From Botryococcus braunii (lineage: Eukaryota; Chlorophyta; Trebouxiophyceae): DNA of 17,500 bases. The stretch is taken from contig KV908458.1 of assembly GCA_002005505.1 (NCBI GenBank), forward strand, positions 94,450-111,949, in the 5' to 3' direction. The notes below the pieces were generated by a model that was not told the DNA's origin, ran no database searches, and saw only the letters and a list, made by a program, of their open reading frames with translations. The position numbers and the translations under genes were made by a program. Positions 14,988 to 17,500 of the stretch are shown here, piece after piece (position 1 is the first letter of the stretch; each line of letters opens with the position of its first letter).

Positions 14988-16041
14988 TTGAAATATGCGT
15001 GACAGCTAAGGTAGTCATGTTATGGACCTAAATAGCTTTTTTGCCCTAACCCGCTAAAATCTAAGAACTCATATTTCTACCTCCTTCATCCTTGAAAGCT
15101 CCACTCGTTTTGTAGCTCATAGTGGTACAGTAATGTGTGCTAATGTCAAGTCAGTCTGCAAATAATATGATAGGGAGCTGACATGCGCGTGCAAGTGGAG
15201 CCCGAGATCTAGCTTACGTGATAAGCTTCATTATTATTCACTATTGTCAATCTACTGTCATGAGCTCTTTCCATCATACTACCTTCAGTACATCTTGGAT
15301 CAAAAAGTGCTTCGTATGTGTATGTATATACAGAATCATCCTCGGGTGAAAACTGTTATTATACCTATTACATTTCCAGAGACAGACCAGAGCCCTCCCA
15401 CTCCCATATTGTTGTCATGAGACATGTTCTGCAGTCTACGTTCTTGCATCCTTGCAAGAAGGCGCATGACTGCAAATTGCATGCAAAACACCAGCTTTGT
15501 TGCAATGTACCAAACAGTGCGCATGCAAGCCCCCTGTTCACCTTTCGGAAGGGACGCCACAGTATCCGCAGCGGGTTGGCATGTAACCTTTTCCACCCCG
15601 CACTTTGTGGGGTTAGAGCAGCGTTCTGGCAGCCTGCATGTCATCTCCGCCAGTTTTCATGAAACACCAAAGCGGGGCAACTGCTGGACATGTGGATGGC
15701 GTAGATTTGACACATGAAAAAAAAAGGTTGCATTCCTTTACATTGACTGTCTGCAAAACAACCGATCTCCGGACTATGAGATGCTGCACAGCTGTTGAAG
15801 ACTCTTAGCAAATGCGGGTAGCAGTGTTGCCAAGCTCACTGGAGATCTTCCGAAATGGATGGCCATAAACAAGTGCAAAAGCACGCGCGTGTGTGTGCGC
15901 GCGCGCGCGCACGCACACACACACACACACACACACATGCGCGCGCGCGCGCGCGCTCATGCTTGCAAGGGGAACCATTGAGCGGGTAATTGCATGAGAA
16001 TACCCCATTATGTGTTTCGAGTTCGTGTTGCTTCTTTTTAG
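14988..16041. other. Spacer without a supported gene
   Basis: Overlapping open frames on both strands at about 15318-15717 have no motif that I can name and no phase-matched partner. The alternating tract at 15881-15956 is the only strong feature. Confidence 0.55.
15881..15956. repeat. 76-bp strictly alternating purine-pyrimidine tract
   Basis: Blocks run GCACGCGCG, (TG)4, (CG)n, ACGC, (AC)n, ATGC, (GC)n without a single break in purine-pyrimidine alternation. GC and GT/AC dinucleotides in this order are the classical Z-DNA-forming composition, and the (GT) and (AC) blocks are complementary, so a cruciform is also possible. Confidence 0.93.
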
Positions 16042-16100
16042 GAAGAACAGGAACGAGGCTACTATAATGTGCTCCAGAAAGGACCACTGGTTGAACTCAC
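16042..16100 (+). CDS. Possible 59-base exon, unknown protein
   Basis: Bounded by a strong acceptor (gttgcttctttttag, ending 16041) and a donor-like gtaacc at 16101. Two of three frames are open; one reads E-E-Q-E-R-G-Y-Y-N-V-L-Q-K-G-P-L-V-E-L, the other K-N-R-N-E-A-T-I-M-C-S-R-K-D-H. No family recognised. The phase that suits this exon best does not join the best frame of the next candidate exon at 16395. Confidence 0.25.
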
Positions 16101-16394
16101 GTAACCACTATAGAATTTTATCGTGCAACAAATCCATTATCCAATGCCCATGTAGGGTACACGTCATATGGTGGCCACTTTCCAACAGCAGGAATCAGCA
16201 AATAACAGCCACGGACAGAACCAATTGGATGCTGCCTAAATTTTTGGGGAAAAAAGAAAGGAGCTTGAATGGGGGATCACCGCACAACGGCCTCTTAAGC
16301 ACTTCATTTTTTCTTATGTTACCGTGAGAATGTTTGATGGCCTGGTGTGGAACCCCATTCCAGAGGGCTGAATCATTAGTTGCACCGCTTTCAG

Positions 16395-16483
16395 TATGGG
16401 TACGTGCAGATCGATCCCACGCTGTTTACGAGGCTGGACGTGTTGCAGGGGTACAAACACATCACGTCCCATGACATGTTACT
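16395..16483 (+). CDS. Possible exon, unknown protein
   Basis: The acceptor ttgcaccgctttcag ends at 16394. The first frame reads Y-G-Y-V-Q-I-D-P-T-L-F-T-R-L-D-V-L-Q-G-Y, continuing K-H-I-T-S-H-D-M-L, with G/C at most third positions, as in the real exons of this window. Donors are gtacaa at 16451 or gtatcg at 16484. No family recognised and no confirmed partner exon. Confidence 0.28.
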
Positions 16484-16546
16484 GTATCGAAGTTGTCCTT
16501 GCTCCCCGCGTTCTGCCTCTAAACAAGATACCGTTCTCTCAAGATG

Positions 16547-16575
16547 CCCCCCGCCCCCCGCCCCCCCCCCTCCCC
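16547..16575 (+). repeat. C-rich tract (C6 G C6 G C11 T C4)
   Basis: Four C blocks separated by single bases, ending in ccccag|gtatcc, which would also serve as a splice acceptor. Such spacing can form an i-motif, with a G-quadruplex on the - strand; inference from base content. Confidence 0.85.
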
Positions 16576-16599
16576 AGGTATCCAAGACATTCCACCCCA

Positions 16600-17379
16600 C
16601 TCCTCATCTAACCTTGCTCCAACCAAACCGCTCTATTCGGAGTTATACTGAATTTTTCAATGGTATTTATAATCCGAGAAATACATTGTTAATCTACATC
16701 AGAGTGTATCAGAGTTGGCAAAAACGGTATTATGTGTCTTTGTAACAAGGCCAAACGCGCAGAGTATTGAGTAGATGGATTAGCAGCTCTTGCTGTGGTG
16801 CTAAGTCACTGGGCTATGTTCATGCAGTGTGAAACATGGCAGTACTTCATGTATGACGTTGGAGCTTTGAAGAGTGATTGTCCTCTCAGGGGGGTTGTAA
16901 CAACTGTCGAAAGGCAAAGCAACGCTTTGACCTGGGGCACTTAGCAACAACTCTTTGAGGGAGGGCGACTGCAAACAGCATCACGAGGGCCTGCCACTTG
17001 TGCGCCACCGAAAGCCACCTTCCCGTTGTATGTGTCCATTTGCCGTGTGCAAGTAATCTCTGCAAAGCTGGTATGCACCTGAATGGTTTGCACAATGGGC
17101 TTCCGACAACGCTAATTCCGGAGCATGGTCTCTAAGGAACTCTGAAATAATGGAGTTGTCAGGAAGCCAATCCAGTAGTTGTCCTTAAGCAGGTTGATTG
17201 GCAGGCACACTTCGTCATAATCACGGGTCATATGTAACATTCAACCAATTCACTTATTCTAGCGACTACAACTCTGAACGTAATCCTGCCTACAGTGGCT
17301 GCTGTGAGCCACAGTTTCCCAATTCAGGTTTAGCACTGCTTCTTTGATGAAAATTAAGGCTAACGAAAAAGCAATTAAG
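16600..17379. other. Spacer, nothing recognised
   Basis: No long open frame with protein-like content, no microsatellite. A small palindrome GTTGTAACAAC lies at 16894-16904. Confidence 0.5.
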
Positions 17380-17409
17380 GACAACTTCACATAAGCATGT
17401 GAAGTTGTC
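17380..17409. repeat. 12-bp inverted repeat with 6-base loop
   Basis: GACAACTTCACA (17380-17391), loop taagca, TGTGAAGTTGTC (17398-17409), perfect. Outer A-T pairs (aa before, tt after) extend the stem past one mismatch. An RNA from either strand would fold into a stable hairpin; function unknown. Confidence 0.88.
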
Positions 17410-17500
17410 TTTGCTTATTGTGTGTTAAGATTCCAATTCTACAGGCTTTTGGTGTGGGTCCCTTGGGAAGCCCTTCAAGTATGCTAGCATGCACGTGGAT

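Noticed and set aside
16894..16904. GTTGTAACAAC palindrome echoing the loop of the 14423-14457 inverted repeat
   Set aside because: Only 10-11 bases are shared, so coincidence is the simpler explanation.

Overview
This is a eukaryotic nuclear window. Genes are broken by GT-AG introns of about 0.25-0.95 kb whose acceptors are mostly (C/T)GCAG. Introns and spacers carry very long (CT), (GA), (GT) and (CA) microsatellites and runs of C or G, and overall base composition is close to even. Together with the membrane-protein family at the left end, this points to an alga or other protist, with a stramenopile (for example a brown alga) or chromerid-like genome most likely. I cannot name the species. 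There are no operons, and no rRNA, recognisable tRNA or CRISPR.

Left third (3-6422, + strand): the 3' part of a large multi-exon gene, 5' end outside the window. I could join eight exons with matching phases into about 614 residues. It encodes the multipass membrane core (about eight TM helices) and cytoplasmic tail of a protist membrane-protein class usually found behind Cys-rich, ephrin-receptor-like or EGF-like ectodomains. Its introns hold the longest microsatellites of the window. A (CT) tract in intron 2 and (GA) tracts in introns 4 and 7 would be complementary in the pre-mRNA.

Middle (6423-10523): no gene I can support. It has presumed 3' UTR, a C14-G10 palindrome and a (CA)40 tract. 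At 10524-11775 on the - strand lies the most interesting gene: two exons joined in perfect phase give a 197-residue predicted secreted protein, a signal peptide followed by 18 tandem octapeptides of consensus Y-R-Q-N-S-G-E-(E/Q). Repeat-to-repeat differences are overwhelmingly silent in this frame, which argues that the protein is real and selected. I do not recognise it from any family.

Right third (11776-17500): no complete gene. It contains a CpG-rich block (about 12250-13650) inside otherwise CpG-poor DNA, a diverged duplicated segment (13.8-14.3 kb), two strong inverted repeats, a 76-bp strictly alternating purine-pyrimidine tract (Z-DNA-like), and three short exon-like stretches that I list with low confidence. 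The two main genes are unrelated in sequence and convergent in orientation, with about 4.1 kb between their stop codons; nothing suggests they work together.
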